Assembly (NCBI GenBank): GCA_015179125.1
Contig: WHVA01000314.1
Coordinates: forward strand, 1 to 64,000
Length of the DNA stretch: 64,000 nt
From: Gautieria morchelliformis
Lineage: Eukaryota; Basidiomycota; Agaricomycetes; Gomphales; Gomphaceae
Direction: 5' to 3'
The notes under the pieces were generated by a model. That model worked only from the letters and a program-made list of their open reading frames with translations. It had not been told where the DNA came from and made no database searches. The translations under genes and the position numbers were made by a program. This document shows, piece after piece, positions 1 through 10,304 of the stretch (within the stretch, counting starts at the first letter, position 1; the number at the start of each line of letters is the position of its first letter).

Positions 1-44
1 CATGATGTCAACAAGCTTTTGGTACCAACGATGACCGGACTGCT

Positions 45-1158
45 TTAACCATACAACATCTTTTGCAGGAGACAGACCTTTCCCGAGGAGCTTGGCGCAG
101 GATACCCTGGTGGTTGAGACATGTAAATAGTTTCTTTGTCGGTGAGTTCTCTGTTTAGGTACGCGCCCTTAATATCGATCTGATGAAGCTCCATGTCGTT
201 CGCAGCGGCCAGCGCTAGTACGGTGCGTATCGATGCCAACTTTGCGACTGGAGCAAAGGTGTTCAAAGTAATCGACGCCGGGAATTGTGAGAAACCTTGC
301 GCAACGAGTCGTGCTTTGTATCGCACAATGTTCCCAGCGGCGTCCTTCTTAGCTCGAAACACCCATTTGGATCCAACAATGTTCGCGCCGCTTGGAGCAT
401 CGGTGAGTCTCCAGGTACCAGCCTCACGGAGCACAGCTAACTCCTCATGTATGGCGGACTCCCATAGGTGCCAGTCGGGCCGTCGTTTGCTTCGGCCAAG
501 GTTCGAGGTTCGATAGCCTCGACCTCGCTGGTTTCAGCTACGAGTACATACCCGTCGACTTCATCGGCTACCATCATCCAGTTGGCTGTCCCTTCTCCTT
601 CCAGCATCTCCGGCAATTTTTCGATGATGGAAGGCATCTGTACTCCTGTCGGGATGACAGGATCAGATGATCAGTGAGAGGATGCTCCATGTCCATCGAG
701 GATATCTCGAACGCGCTGACTGGGCTTTCGCAGACGTTTGGCAGGTGCCTCAGCATCGGATTCGGACTGTGGTTCGCTGGTGTGGGACACAGACGGCGTG
801 GTAGGTATGGGTGCTTTGGAGGAGAGGGCTTTGGTTACTGGTGCGTTAGTTTCCGTCTCGATTATTTGCCAATTCTCCCCCTCGAGGCGAGAAACTGACG
901 CAGTACTGTTGTCGAAGTGGACATTGCGTTCCACTGTGACGGTTTTCTTTTCTGGCCAGTAAATGCGGAACCCTTACTTCGTTCATCGATACCCATCCAG
1001 CGCCCTTCCTTTACTCTTCCACCGAGCTTGTCACCACCTTCCGTGCGTACCCAGACCTTTTCACCCCCACTCGCGTACATGCTTAAGGTCAGGTTTCTCT
1101 CCAAAAACAGCTTCATGTGGAGTTTTATCGCTGACCGCCTTTGTTGAGGTTCTATTCA
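45..1158 (-). pseudogene. copia element A, integrase C-terminus and reverse transcriptase start (broken)
   Basis: Continuation of the pol gene of copia element A after a frameshift. Pieces in different minus frames can be followed: an integrase tail with the GRWMGIDERSKG block (about 862-1116), a linker ending in RLRKPSQRVRDI (671-934) and the first part of the RVT_2 reverse transcriptase (45-434) with GSKWVFRAKK, KARLVAQGFSQ and the HQIDIKGAYLN block that carries the first catalytic aspartate. The frame changes at about 1116, 640 and 435. The catalytic VDD box would lie beyond the left edge. The identity as copia pol is certain; the exact joins are not. Confidence 0.8.
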
Positions 1159-3312
1159 TCAACCATACGACATGCCGAGTAGCTTCTCCCCACAGGAGCC
1201 TGGGGAGTCCACTCGCGTGCAGTAGGGTCGGACTCGCTCGACAATCGTACGATTGCGACGCTCAGCGACACCATTCTGTTGTGGAGTATCATGCACCGTG
1301 AGTTTTTGTGCCGTTCCTTTGGATTTCAAATAACCAGCAAAACCTGGTCCTAGGTATTCGCCTCCTCGGTCTGAGTGGAGCTTCTTGATAGAAGTGCCGA
1401 GTTGGGTGGCGACCCAAGAGTCATACTCTTTATATGCTTCTAGCGCCTCGTCCTTGGTGCGTAGAAGGTATAGGTGGGTTAATCGCGACATGTCATCAGT
1501 GAAGGTAATGTAATATCTTTTTCCAGCTTTTGTTGCGACTGGTGCTGGTCCCCATAGGTCACTATGGACTTCATCTCCAAAAGCAGAGGCTCTATTGCCC
1601 TCCCTGATCTTTGGAACGGGCTTTCGGGTTGCTTTGGCATATACGCAGGATTCACAAAAGAACGGTTCGTCTGTCAGCAGCGTCGTAAGTTTTACCCCTG
1701 TTACAAACCCTTTTGTAACTAATCTTTTGGCTGTTTCAGGAGAGATGTGACCCATCCGTCGATGGAATTGGTCAAGGGTAAGTACGTCCTCCGCTGAATT
1801 TGCCATCTCCTGCTCATGTGAAACACGATAGAGGCCATGTCCTGATTTTGGGACAGTGCCAACGAGCTGCCCGTTCCGTTCCCTTATAATGCATTTGCCA
1901 TCTGCAAATGTCACAGCGAACCCTGCGTCGTCGAGTCGTCCAATGGATATGAGCGTGTAGCCAACATTGGGTGAGTACAAAACCTCAGTCAAATTGAGCT
2001 GAGATGCGGTTACTCCATTAGGTACGTCGATAACCATTTCACCCATGCCGACAGCCTCAAAACTCTTTCTGTTTGCAGCTCGGAAGGATTTTGGGCTTAT
2101 TGAGGTAAAACCTTTTACCGCATCTCGGTATGGCGTTATGTGCCTTGTGCATCCGGAGTCATATACTTCGGTTTGAGGTGAGTTTTCTGCCGCACTGTTG
2201 ACCTCTGCGCAGACTGCGTGCGCATCCTCTTGGTCGACGTTGACAAGCGAACAGGTGTCGCTTTCATCAGTAGGCAACTCCTCTATCTCACGACCGTTTT
2301 CTGAGTCATCTCCTACTTCAGAAAACCAGTCGTCTGCACAATCCTCTGCATCCGAATTGGATTCATAGTTCGATAACAGTGTAGGTAGCTCATCATCCGA
2401 GTCCCAATCAGCGAAGAAGGCGGCACCGTCTTCGCCATCCAATTCCACAGCCGCATTAGCAGAGCCGCCACCTCTAGGTGAGTCATGTTTCTTGTCACCA
2501 GTGGCTTTAGCAGGTTTAGGACACTTATTTTTATAGTGTCCCATGTCTCCGCAGTTCCAGCAAGTACCCTTCGGTTTGTGCTCAAACTTCTTTCCCTTTC
2601 CATTCGCTGATACGAACATCGCTTCGTCTTTTTCTTCACCTTTTCCGCTAGCGTGCCCGGGGTGACGAGACTTGTAAGCAGCATGTCTCTCATACTCTTC
2701 AGATACTAACGTGATGAGCTCGTCAGGGTCTACGGTCTTGGTCGTACTGTAGAGCTTGGTGCCTGCTAGTAGGTTCGATGCGAAAGCGGAGAGGTGATGG
2801 GGAAGGGATTTTATGATGGTTGACCGGTAATCTTTTTCCTCGATGTCCACACCATACGTTGCTAACTCTTCTTTCTTGACACGTAGGCCATCAAGAAATT
2901 CACGCACATTTCCTCTATCGGGACATATAGACTCCATGAAGTGAGTGCGTAGGTCTGCCTGCGCAAACGCCCCCTTCGATGAGAACTCGGTTATGATGAG
3001 TTCCCATCGATCCTTCAGAGACAGCTTCCCATGGACACGAATGAGAGTTGAGTCGGGAATTCGGTGAGTAAGGAGAGCTTTCGCCGTACATTCATCTTTA
3101 ACCCATTTTGTAAGGGCTTCTTCTTCGTCAGTGGTGGGCGGGGTGCTGACTGACGGCTGAGTCGTAGTGCCGTCGAAGTGCCCCCACAGACCCTTTGCTT
3201 CGACAGCGTCTTGGAAGCGCATCGAAAACGCGGTCCAGTTGAGACCGTTGGCCAGGAGTTTCGGGACAGAAGAGGGAAGAAGGTCGGTTGTGGTGAGGGT
3301 CGTGGTGGACAT
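1159..3312 (-). pseudogene. copia element A, gag-protease-integrase (5' part of polyprotein)
   Basis: A 717-codon open frame starting at ATG 3312. In order: a UBN2-type Gag (residues about 15-230), a CCHC knuckle CWNCGDMGHYKNKC, an aspartic protease motif YDSGCTRH, the GAG-pre-integrase HRRMGHISPETAKRL, and a DDE integrase core with HSDLWGP, SDRGGEY and QQNGVAERRNR. The encoded protein would form the virus-like particle and insert cDNA. It stops just after the integrase core because of a frameshift; the expected continuation is found in another frame below 1116. A full copia polyprotein is about 1400 residues, so this is roughly half. Frameshifts elsewhere make it a pseudogene even though this part is open. 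Confidence 0.88.
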
Positions 3313-3363
3313 TGTAGAGCGGGAGCAGCGGGGAATGAGCTAGGGAATGTGCTAGTGGGATGT

Positions 3364-3377
3364 GGGGCCCAATAACC
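3364..3377 (-). promoter_or_regulatory. primer-binding-like site of copia element A
   Basis: Minus-strand GGTTATTGGGCCCC directly follows the LTR end. It differs by one extra T from GGTTATGGGCCCC in element B, which matches the half-tRNA priming site known for Drosophila copia (anticodon-loop fragment of initiator tRNA-Met). The extra base fits an old, inactive copy. Confidence 0.6.
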
Positions 3378-3722
3378 TGTGAGAATAAATGAACTATACG
3401 ATAATGCTCAGTGCTTGCTTCAATGCAAAGTACTGATGATATTTTACCTATACGATAATGCTACAAATCGTATACATGAGCTAAAGTGAATGCGAGACTG
3501 ATAATGCTTTTCTTACCTCAGTGCTTGCTTCGATGCAAAGTACTGAGGTAGAGTAAAGAAAATACTAGCTACTTATAGTTCCTAAAGAACAATAAGAATT
3601 TACTACAATAAGGACATTTGGACAAAGGAAAACATAGAACAATGAGACTGCGCATGCTTTGTCACAATGGGGTGACACGGGGTGACGCGGTTTGCCATTA
3701 TGCTTACGCGTTCACTCCTACA
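3378..3722 (-). repeat. 5' LTR of copia element A
   Basis: Bounded inside by the primer-binding-like site and, read on the minus strand, starting TGTAGGAG and ending CTCACA, i.e. TG...CA. It holds a direct repeat (CTATACGATAATGCT, twice) and two copies of a stem-loop with CTCAGT/ACTGAG arms, the same design seen in the other two copia LTRs of the window although the sequences differ. The outer boundary is inferred only from the TG end because the partner LTR is outside the window. Confidence 0.65.
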
Positions 3723-5304
3723 CTGCTACCAAGGACTATATCCCAACCCTAATCATTTAAGTACAGATCTTCATGTTTTTAATCTCCCTTACAACTTCAT
3801 GTGGGCCCTTACTGTAATATTAGGAATTTTAGCAGTAATCGAAGTGTTTATGCATAAATATACCGTACTAAGTACAGGAATATTGCTGTACCCGGCCCGG
3901 TCCTCTAATTCAAGCCTGGGGTTTTCTCATTAGAATTATCTACAACCCACAGGCCAGGGTACGTATTTTAAATTATACCGCTCTGTGAGGTTCAGGCGTC
4001 GGGTTCTTTACAGGTCTTCACTGTCATTAAAACAAAAAGAATTACAACCTGCCCATATAAAACTGCAAGAAGAACTGGCCTCAGACTAGCGCCCATCACT
4101 CAGATCACTGCCTTTGTGCGATTTCCTTGCTTGGCCATGTCAAAAGACTCGAAACACAGATAACAAGAGTTCAATGCCAAAGCGATAAACAATAACCGTT
4201 CATGCGGTGACTTGTCGAACTGCCAGCTGGGACTGCACGTTGTTCTACTGCCATCTACTATGATTTCAAGCATGCGTATACCCTGTCACAATTCCAATCC
4301 CAATACATCTATTCATATTTCTCCTGCCTAAACCTCCATATGCTACAATCCACATGTGCCACTGATCATCAGCCTGTCCCCTCGAGCACACACACATCCA
4401 CACGCTATACCACATTTCTCCTGCCTAAATCTCCCTATGCTACAATCCACACGTGCCACTGATCATCAGCCTGTCCCCTCGAGCACACACACATCCACAC
4501 GCTATACCACAGTGACCTGCCGACCCACGAGCGCATAACCGACCCAGCCATCAGCGGATCCACCCTGAACCCCGAGCCCGAGACACGCCAATCCACGGAA
4601 TAGTTCGATGATCAAGTACATCACGCACGAGACTCCCTTTTTACCCCTTTCCATTCCACACCTTCCTTCGAACAGACACATCCTTATTCTGATATCGTAG
4701 CTACAAAACGTTCCACATTCCCTATCAGCACACATCTGATGCCCCTAGTTAGAAACACATTCCTTCCAATCTACGTAGCACGTACCCACCGCAGTTTCCG
4801 GAGCACCGACCCCCGAGCCGCACACACACGCTTACCACCACCCTCATTCCCATCTTAGCACATCACACACGATAGATAAAAGCTGCGCTGTATATCGAAC
4901 TCGTCAGTCAATTGAACTCATTGTTTCCACACTTAGTTACTCACCTCGAAGCCCATCCTTCTGCGTTATACACGCCTCACTACTCGTACACTCTGCGCGA
5001 TCCACTCACATCGGAACGACCGCGCACTCGATTCGACTTCGCATTGAAGTTTGAATTATATTATCTTTCAATACAAAATTCAGATACTCTTACTCTTCAC
5101 ATACCCAAGGATACTTGAGCACTTGGTGAAGCACTCGATGTACACATCAGACCCCTCTACTAACCATAAACCATTTCAACCCCCTTATTCCGTCGACATC
5201 CTTGGCAATCTCGCCTTCTGTTCAAATCTACTAGCGACCGATATCTGACATGCAATGACATGCAGTCATCCACTACCACCTGTCCAGAATAGTGAGTGGC
5301 ACCG
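3723..5304. other. gene-free stretch between the two copia elements
   Basis: No coding frame with recognisable similarity on either strand. Short AC-rich stretches and one 97-bp tandem duplication (4317-4510, listed separately) are the only structure seen. It ends at the target duplication of the young copia element. Confidence 0.6.
4317..4510. repeat. 97-bp tandem duplication, two copies
   Basis: Units 4317-4413 and 4414-4510 both run from ATTTCTCCTGCC to GCTATACCAC and differ at only a few positions. Nothing coding. Confidence 0.85.
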
Positions 5305-5309
5305 TCTTG

Positions 5310-5604
5310 TGTAGCGGTTATGCGCAGTAGCTATAGACAAACAAGCTCAGTGAATGGGGAGTTCACTGAGTGTATAGTATTACTGTACCTATAGACAAAC
5401 AAGCTACAAGACATGTGAGCATGGTCTGCCTAGTTCTAGAGAAGGGTATACGCACCTCAGTGAATGGGGAGTTCACTGAGGTGTGCGTAGCTACTTGTCC
5501 GTATCATATACTACCACGGTCATGTATGACCGTGGCTATTCTGGTCTTTGTTACTGGTTGTCCGGTGCGTCCGACGCACCCGTTCCCGCTTACTCATCCC
5601 AACA
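5310..5604 (-). repeat. 3' LTR of copia element B (left end on + strand)
   Basis: Read on + it begins TGTAGCGG and ends CATCCCAACA. It carries a twice-used direct repeat CTATAGACAAACAAGCT (5330-5346, 5385-5401) and two stem-loops with perfect 9-bp arms CTCAGTGAA/TTCACTGAG (5346-5370 and 5456-5480); the second is extended by further pairing on both sides. Confidence 0.97.
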
Positions 5605-5613
5605 CTCCCCCTT
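5605..5613 (-). promoter_or_regulatory. polypurine tract of copia element B
   Basis: Minus-strand AAGGGGGAG sits between the stop codon of the polyprotein and the TG start of the 3' LTR, the expected place and composition for the plus-strand primer of reverse transcription. Confidence 0.9.
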
Positions 5614-8600
5614 AAGCCGAACGCAGGCCCAGTAGCGTACTCAGGTGCTGGACCCTGTGTCGAGGCAGCGCCTTCGTGAAAATATCGGCGGCCATGTCAT
5701 CCGTCGGAACATAGTCGACGTGTATGAGTCCCTGTTCGACGGCCTGCCGTATGAAGTGAAACCGTATGTCTATGTGCTTTGTACGCGGATGGTACTCATC
5801 ATTCTTGGTGATCGATATAGCGGAAACGTTGTCGAGGTGGATGGTGATGGGTTGCCTGAGCGGTCGCGTGATTTCAGCGAGGAACATCCGGATCCAGAGG
5901 GCTTCTTTCGCAGCGTGAGTCGCTGCGATATATTCAGCTTCCGTTGTTGACAACGCAACGATGGGCTGTTTCTTTGAACTCCAGGAGATGGCACCTCCGT
6001 CGATGGTAAATACATATCCGGATATCGAATGCCGGTGCTCCTGTGAGGCCCAATCGGCGTCAGAGAAGGCCTCCAGGCCTCCACGCGATGCGCCGATGGT
6101 AAGGCACATGTCTTTCGTTCCCTTAAGGTAACGAAAAACCCGTTTCACAGCTTCCCAGTGTGGCCTTCCTGGGTTCTGCATGAACTGCGCCAGGAAGGAC
6201 ACAGCGAAGGAGATGTCAGGGCGGGTGCCCAGCGCTGCGTACATTAGAGAGCCGATGGCCTCTCGATATGGTACGCCGCGCATATCCTCAAATTGACGAG
6301 GGGTGGACGGGGATTGGGATAATGACAGCCGGTGGTGGGGGTCGAGTGGCGTGCTCAGCGGGTTCGCATTCTGTAGGTAAAATCTCGCGAGGATTTTGTC
6401 AATGTACGCTCGCTGAGACAGCGAGATCGTGCGTAGCTTGCGGTCTCGCACTACCTCGATCCCTAGCAGCCAATGCAGGTCTCCAAGGTCTTTTATCTTG
6501 AGCACGGTGCGTAACTCGTCCTTGAATCTGCGCACCGCGTCCTTCGTGTTTCCTGCCATCGTAAGATCATCCACGTCCACGGCTACTATGAGCGCGTCCT
6601 GACCAGCGTATCTGTAGAATACAGCGTGCTCCACCTCACAGCGCGCAAACCCGAACCGGTACATGATGCCGCTTAGCATCTCGTACCACTCTCGTCCTGA
6701 CTGTTTCAGGCCATAGATCGCGCGATTTAGGCGACAGACATGATGCTCCTTCCCTGGAGCTTCATACCCCTTTGGTTGACGCATGTAGACAGTCTCAGAG
6801 ATCGGGGCGTTAAGGTATGCACCGTCTATATCGGTCTGCTCGAGTTCCCAATCGTTCCTGACAGCGATTGCGGCAATTATGCGAATAGCGGAAAGCTTAG
6901 CGGTGGGGGAGAAGGTCTCGTTGTAATCTATCCCCTCCGCCTGTGAAAAACCCTGCGCAACGAGCCTCGTTTTGTGCGCCATGACTTTGCCATTCGCGTC
7001 ATGCTTGTAGTGAAACACAAGCTTACTGCCGACGATGTTCACTCCGTCTGGGGGCTCCACCAGGTCCCAGGTCCCTAGTGTCGCATGCTGATCCAGCTCG
7101 CGCTTGATGGACAGGTCCCAGAGGGGCCAGTCCTCGCGTGAGCGTGCGTCAGCGAGACTTATTGGGTCGACTGTTGCACCCTGCGTCGCCGCCGCCACCA
7201 GCGGGAAATCAAGGGGGGGGGGTCGCATCTCCCCCTCAACTCTGGCAGCATGCAGCGCGAGGTCTAGGGGGCGCGTCTCCCCCTCGATCCCGCCGCCGTC
7301 CTTTCCTGGCTCCACCAGGGCCTTGAAGGGCTGATCTGCGGTGGACCAGGGCGACGCGTGTGCATGTGTGTACGTGCCCGTGTGCACGTGTGTGCCCCCC
7401 TTGACCTCGGCCACGTCCTCGTGCAGTTCTTCTAGGACCGCGAGGGCGCGATGCTCGGTGGGTAGAGGCAACCCGCGCGGGTATGCGGGTGCGTTTGCAC
7501 GACCTGTGCTGCTCCCCGCACCGTCCGCGATGTCGCGCACATATGCGGACGGCTTCCGCGTGCGGTGGCCCCTGCCCTGGGGCTGGTCCGCGATGGGGTC
7601 CGGGGCCTCGAGCCCTTCGAGGGGGTCTGCGGTACGTGTGTCGCACGTGGGGTCGACTGGAGGGAGTGGGGGTGGTTGCCCGGGCAGGGCGCCGCTGGCG
7701 CTCTGACTGCCTTGGGTCCGTGTCTCCCCCTCAGTCAGCGCGTCAGCGGGGGTGAGGATGACTGGTCCGTCAAACGTCAAGTTACGCTCGACGGTAACAC
7801 GACGTTTCCCGGGCCAGTACACCCTGTGCCCTTTGCTCTCGTCGCTGTACCCTACCCATCTCCCTTCCTCTGCCCTCGGCTCCAGTTTCCCAGTGTCCTG
7901 CTTGAGGACGAAGACCCGTGCACCCCATTCCGGTAAGTCCATGAGGTCTGGCTTCACGCCGTGTACCATCTCGTACGGCGTCCTGCCGTCGAGTGCACGC
8001 GTTGATGTGCGGTTTTTCAACCACACAGCGTGCTGGACTGACTCGGTCCATAGGAACTTGGGCATGCTGGCAGCAATGTGCATTGCCCGTGCATGCTCCA
8101 ACAGCGTCCGGTTGAGCCGCTCTGACACGCCATTCTCCTCCGGCGTGTCATGCACGGTGAGGCTTCGCACGGTGCCTTTTGTCTTCAGGTGGGTTGTGAA
8201 CGCATCAGAGAGATACTCCCCACCGCGATCTGTTTGCAAGCGTTTGACCCTGGCGCCATGTTGCGTCCCGATCCACGCTTCGTACTGCTTGTAGCAGCCG
8301 AACGTGTCACTCTTTTTCGCTATTGGTACCAGGTATGTCCACCGGTTATAGTCATCAGTGAAACTGACGAAATACTCCTTTCCGTCATAGCTTTGGGGGT
8401 TGGCCGGCCCCCACACGTCCGAATGGACCTTGTCGCCGAATTTTGCGGCCCGCGGACCCTCCCGCTTCTGCGGCACGGGTTTGCGGGTCGGCTTCGCTTG
8501 CGCACATGCCGTGCAAAAGGTAGCCTGGCTCGTTGTGTCTACTTCGAGTCCAGTCACAGTGCCGTCCTGGACGAGTTTCCGGGCGGTCTGTGGTGATATG

Positions 8601-9979
8601 TGCCCCATGCGGCGGTGCAGTTCATCCAGCGTGAGTGTTTTACGCGTTGTACTCGCCACCGCCGCCGTTGGCTTGCGCTCTACCTTGTAGAGCCCATCCG
8701 TGAGTGGGACCTGTCCGAGCAGCATCCCCTTCCCGTCCCGGATTAAGCATTTCCGGTCCTTTAACAGGACCGTGAACCCGGCTGCGTCACAGCGCGTCAG
8801 GGAAACTAAGGTGAAAGCGAGGTTTGGGCAGTATAGTACGTCCTTCAAGGTAACATGCGTCGTCGTTTTCCCATTTGGGATTTCGACTCGCATGTTGCCT
8901 ATCCCGGTAGCCTTGAATACAGTCTTGTCCGCGGCATTGATTGCGCGCGGCGTGATGTCCTTGAAGGTGGTAAACCGGTGCCGGTACGGTGACATGTGGC
9001 CTGATGCGCCCGAGTCATAGACGTCAACTTCCCGTTCCGTCGACAGACTCGTTCCCAGCGCGAGTGTAGTCCCGGCGAGCGTCGTCGTGAAGGCAAAGCC
9101 ATCACCTTCCGCTGCTACGTTCGCCGATCCACCCACCTTTTTGTCATCGTCCTTCTTCTTAGCTTTAGACCGACATTCTGCTTTCACATGCCCCTTTTTG
9201 CCACACTTCCAGCATTCTACGTCACTTTTTGTGCCACTGGAGTTGTTGCTGCGGCCCTGGGGCTTCCCGCGGCCCTTAGCTACTGCGAGCGCGTTCTCGC
9301 TCGCCTTCAGCTGGCGTTCCTCGATTGTAAGCCTCTCGAACTCGTCGATCAGCGTCCCCACGACCTGGTCCGGCTCCAGCTTAGCTTTGGCATGCGCAGC
9401 TGACATCGTGATCGCATTAATCAACGGGCGATACGACTTGGGGAGTGAGCCGAGGATGACCGTGACCAGGTCATCGTCAGTGAGCTTAGCGTTCATTCCG
9501 GCAAGCTGCTCCTGCATCCTCATAAGAGATTCCAGGTGCGTGCGGACATTAGCATCGTCTTCGCATTTTAGCTCGTACATCCGGCGCCGCATATCAACCT
9601 TAATGGTGAGTGCTCGGGCCTCGTGCTTCGCGCACACCGCGTCCCATACCTCTTTTGCAGTGGCAAGGTTACGTACTTCGATTAGCACACTGTCTGGGAC
9701 CGTGGTGAAGACCTGGGCCATGATCGTGGCCTCACGTTGGTTGTAGTCGTCCCATCGTTTCTCCAGGTCATCCAGCTCCTCCTCCTGTTCTTCCGTTAGC
9801 GTGTGGCCAGTGGGGTAAGTGGGAATCGGAGGAGGAACCCGGGCGGTCCCTTCCAGGTGCCGCTTGGCGCCACGAGTCGACGACAACGTGGCCAGTGTCT
9901 GGCTCTTCCAGGTAACCCAATTTGAGCCGTCTCGGGCAAGCTTCGGGACAGTAAATGACTTTGAGTTAGTGGAGGACAT
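5612..9979 (-). CDS. copia Gag-Pol polyprotein, intact
   Basis: One open frame of 1455 codons. I start at ATG 9979 because the in-frame ATG at 10000 lies inside the primer-binding site, and element A also starts at the equivalent place. Domains: UBN2-type Gag (about 10-230), CCHC knuckle CWKCGKKGHVKAEC (about 256-269), aspartic protease VYDSGASGH (about 321), GAG-pre-integrase HRRMGHISPQTARK (about 455), DDE integrase with HSDVWGP, TDRGGEY and EENGVSERLNR, RVT_2 reverse transcriptase with TDIDGAYLN and the catalytic VDVDDL box, and RNase H with FSDADWA, STTEAEYIA and DNVSAISI. It makes the particle, processes itself, copies the RNA and inserts the cDNA. Gag and Pol are fused without a frameshift signal. 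Confidence 0.97.
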   Translation of the reverse strand: MSSTNSKSFTVPKLARDGSNWVTWKSQTLATLSSTRGAKRHLEGTARVPPPIPTYPTGHTLTEEQEEELDDLEKRWDDYNQREATIMAQVFTTVPDSVLIEVRNLATAKEVWDAVCAKHEARALTIKVDMRRRMYELKCEDDANVRTHLESLMRMQEQLAGMNAKLTDDDLVTVILGSLPKSYRPLINAITMSAAHAKAKLEPDQVVGTLIDEFERLTIEERQLKASENALAVAKGRGKPQGRSNNSSGTKSDVECWKCGKKGHVKAECRSKAKKKDDDKKVGGSANVAAEGDGFAFTTTLAGTTLALGTSLSTEREVDVYDSGASGHMSPYRHRFTTFKDITPRAINAADKTVFKATGIGNMRVEIPNGKTTTHVTLKDVLYCPNLAFTLVSLTRCDAAGFTVLLKDRKCLIRDGKGMLLGQVPLTDGLYKVERKPTAAVASTTRKTLTLDELHRRMGHISPQTARKLVQDGTVTGLEVDTTSQATFCTACAQAKPTRKPVPQKREGPRAAKFGDKVHSDVWGPANPQSYDGKEYFVSFTDDYNRWTYLVPIAKKSDTFGCYKQYEAWIGTQHGARVKRLQTDRGGEYLSDAFTTHLKTKGTVRSLTVHDTPEENGVSERLNRTLLEHARAMHIAASMPKFLWTESVQHAVWLKNRTSTRALDGRTPYEMVHGVKPDLMDLPEWGARVFVLKQDTGKLEPRAEEGRWVGYSDESKGHRVYWPGKRRVTVERNLTFDGPVILTPADALTEGETRTQGSQSASGALPGQPPPLPPVDPTCDTRTADPLEGLEAPDPIADQPQGRGHRTRKPSAYVRDIADGAGSSTGRANAPAYPRGLPLPTEHRALAVLEELHEDVAEVKGGTHVHTGTYTHAHASPWSTADQPFKALVEPGKDGGGIEGETRPLDLALHAARVEGEMRPPPLDFPLVAAATQGATVDPISLADARSREDWPLWDLSIKRELDQHATLGTWDLVEPPDGVNIVGSKLVFHYKHDANGKVMAHKTRLVAQGFSQAEGIDYNETFSPTAKLSAIRIIAAIAVRNDWELEQTDIDGAYLNAPISETVYMRQPKGYEAPGKEHHVCRLNRAIYGLKQSGREWYEMLSGIMYRFGFARCEVEHAVFYRYAGQDALIVAVDVDDLTMAGNTKDAVRRFKDELRTVLKIKDLGDLHWLLGIEVVRDRKLRTISLSQRAYIDKILARFYLQNANPLSTPLDPHHRLSLSQSPSTPRQFEDMRGVPYREAIGSLMYAALGTRPDISFAVSFLAQFMQNPGRPHWEAVKRVFRYLKGTKDMCLTIGASRGGLEAFSDADWASQEHRHSISGYVFTIDGGAISWSSKKQPIVALSTTEAEYIAATHAAKEALWIRMFLAEITRPLRQPITIHLDNVSAISITKNDEYHPRTKHIDIRFHFIRQAVEQGLIHVDYVPTDDMAADIFTKALPRHRVQHLSTLLGLRSA

Positions 9980-9991
9980 TGTAGGCTCTGC

Positions 9992-10004
9992 GGGGCCCAT
10001 AACC
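9992..10004 (-). promoter_or_regulatory. primer-binding site, half-tRNA (initiator Met) type
   Basis: Minus-strand GGTTATGGGCCCC begins immediately after the CA end of the LTR. It lacks the TGG expected for priming by a complete tRNA 3' end and instead matches the anticodon-loop region of initiator tRNA-Met, as established for the Drosophila copia element, where a cleaved 39-nt tRNA half primes. Confidence 0.8.
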
Positions 10005-10299
10005 TGTAGCGGTTATGCGCAGTAGCTATAGACAAACAAGCTCAGTGAATGGGGAGTTCACTGAGTGTATAGTATTACTGTACCTATAGACAAACAAGCT
10101 ACAAGACATGTGAGCATGGTCTGCCTAGTTCTAGAGAAGGGTATACGCACCTCAGTGAATGGGGAGTTCACTGAGGTGTGCATAGCTACTTGTCCGTATC
10201 ATATACTACCACGGTCATGTATGACCGTGGCTATTCTGGTCTTTGTTACTGGTTGTCCGGTGCGTCCGACGCACCCGTTCCCGCTTACTCATCCCAACA
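10005..10299 (-). repeat. 5' LTR of copia element B (right end on + strand)
   Basis: Same 295 bases as 5310-5604 with a single change at 10182. It should hold the promoter of the element, since transcription of the minus-strand ORF starts here. Confidence 0.97.
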
Positions 10300-10304
10300 T
10301 CTTG

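Larger units (their letters stand above)
1..3722 (-). mobile_element. Ty1/copia element A, old, cut by left window edge
   Basis: A copia-type LTR retrotransposon reads on the minus strand: 5' LTR (3378-3722), a primer-binding-like site (3364-3377), then gag, protease, integrase and the start of reverse transcriptase, leaving the window at base 1. The order protease-integrase-RT is diagnostic of Ty1/copia rather than gypsy. The coding frame is shifted near 1158 and again near 435 and 1116, so the copy is dead. It is related to, but clearly different from, the intact element at 5310-10299. Its 3' LTR lies outside the window. Confidence 0.9.
5310..10299 (-). mobile_element. complete young Ty1/copia element B
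   Basis: A complete 4990-bp element: two 295-bp LTRs (5310-5604, 10005-10299) with one difference (G5487 versus A10182), flanked by the 5-bp target duplication TCTTG at 5305-5309 and 10300-10304. Minus-strand order is LTR, half-tRNA primer site, single gag-pol ORF, polypurine tract, LTR. All catalytic motifs are present and the ORF is open, so the copy is probably still active or was very recently. The nearly identical LTRs imply a recent insertion. Confidence 0.97.

Noticed and set aside
10000-10000. ATG at 10000 as start of the copia polyprotein
   Set aside because: It overlaps the primer-binding site; the ATG at 9979 matches the start used in the related element.
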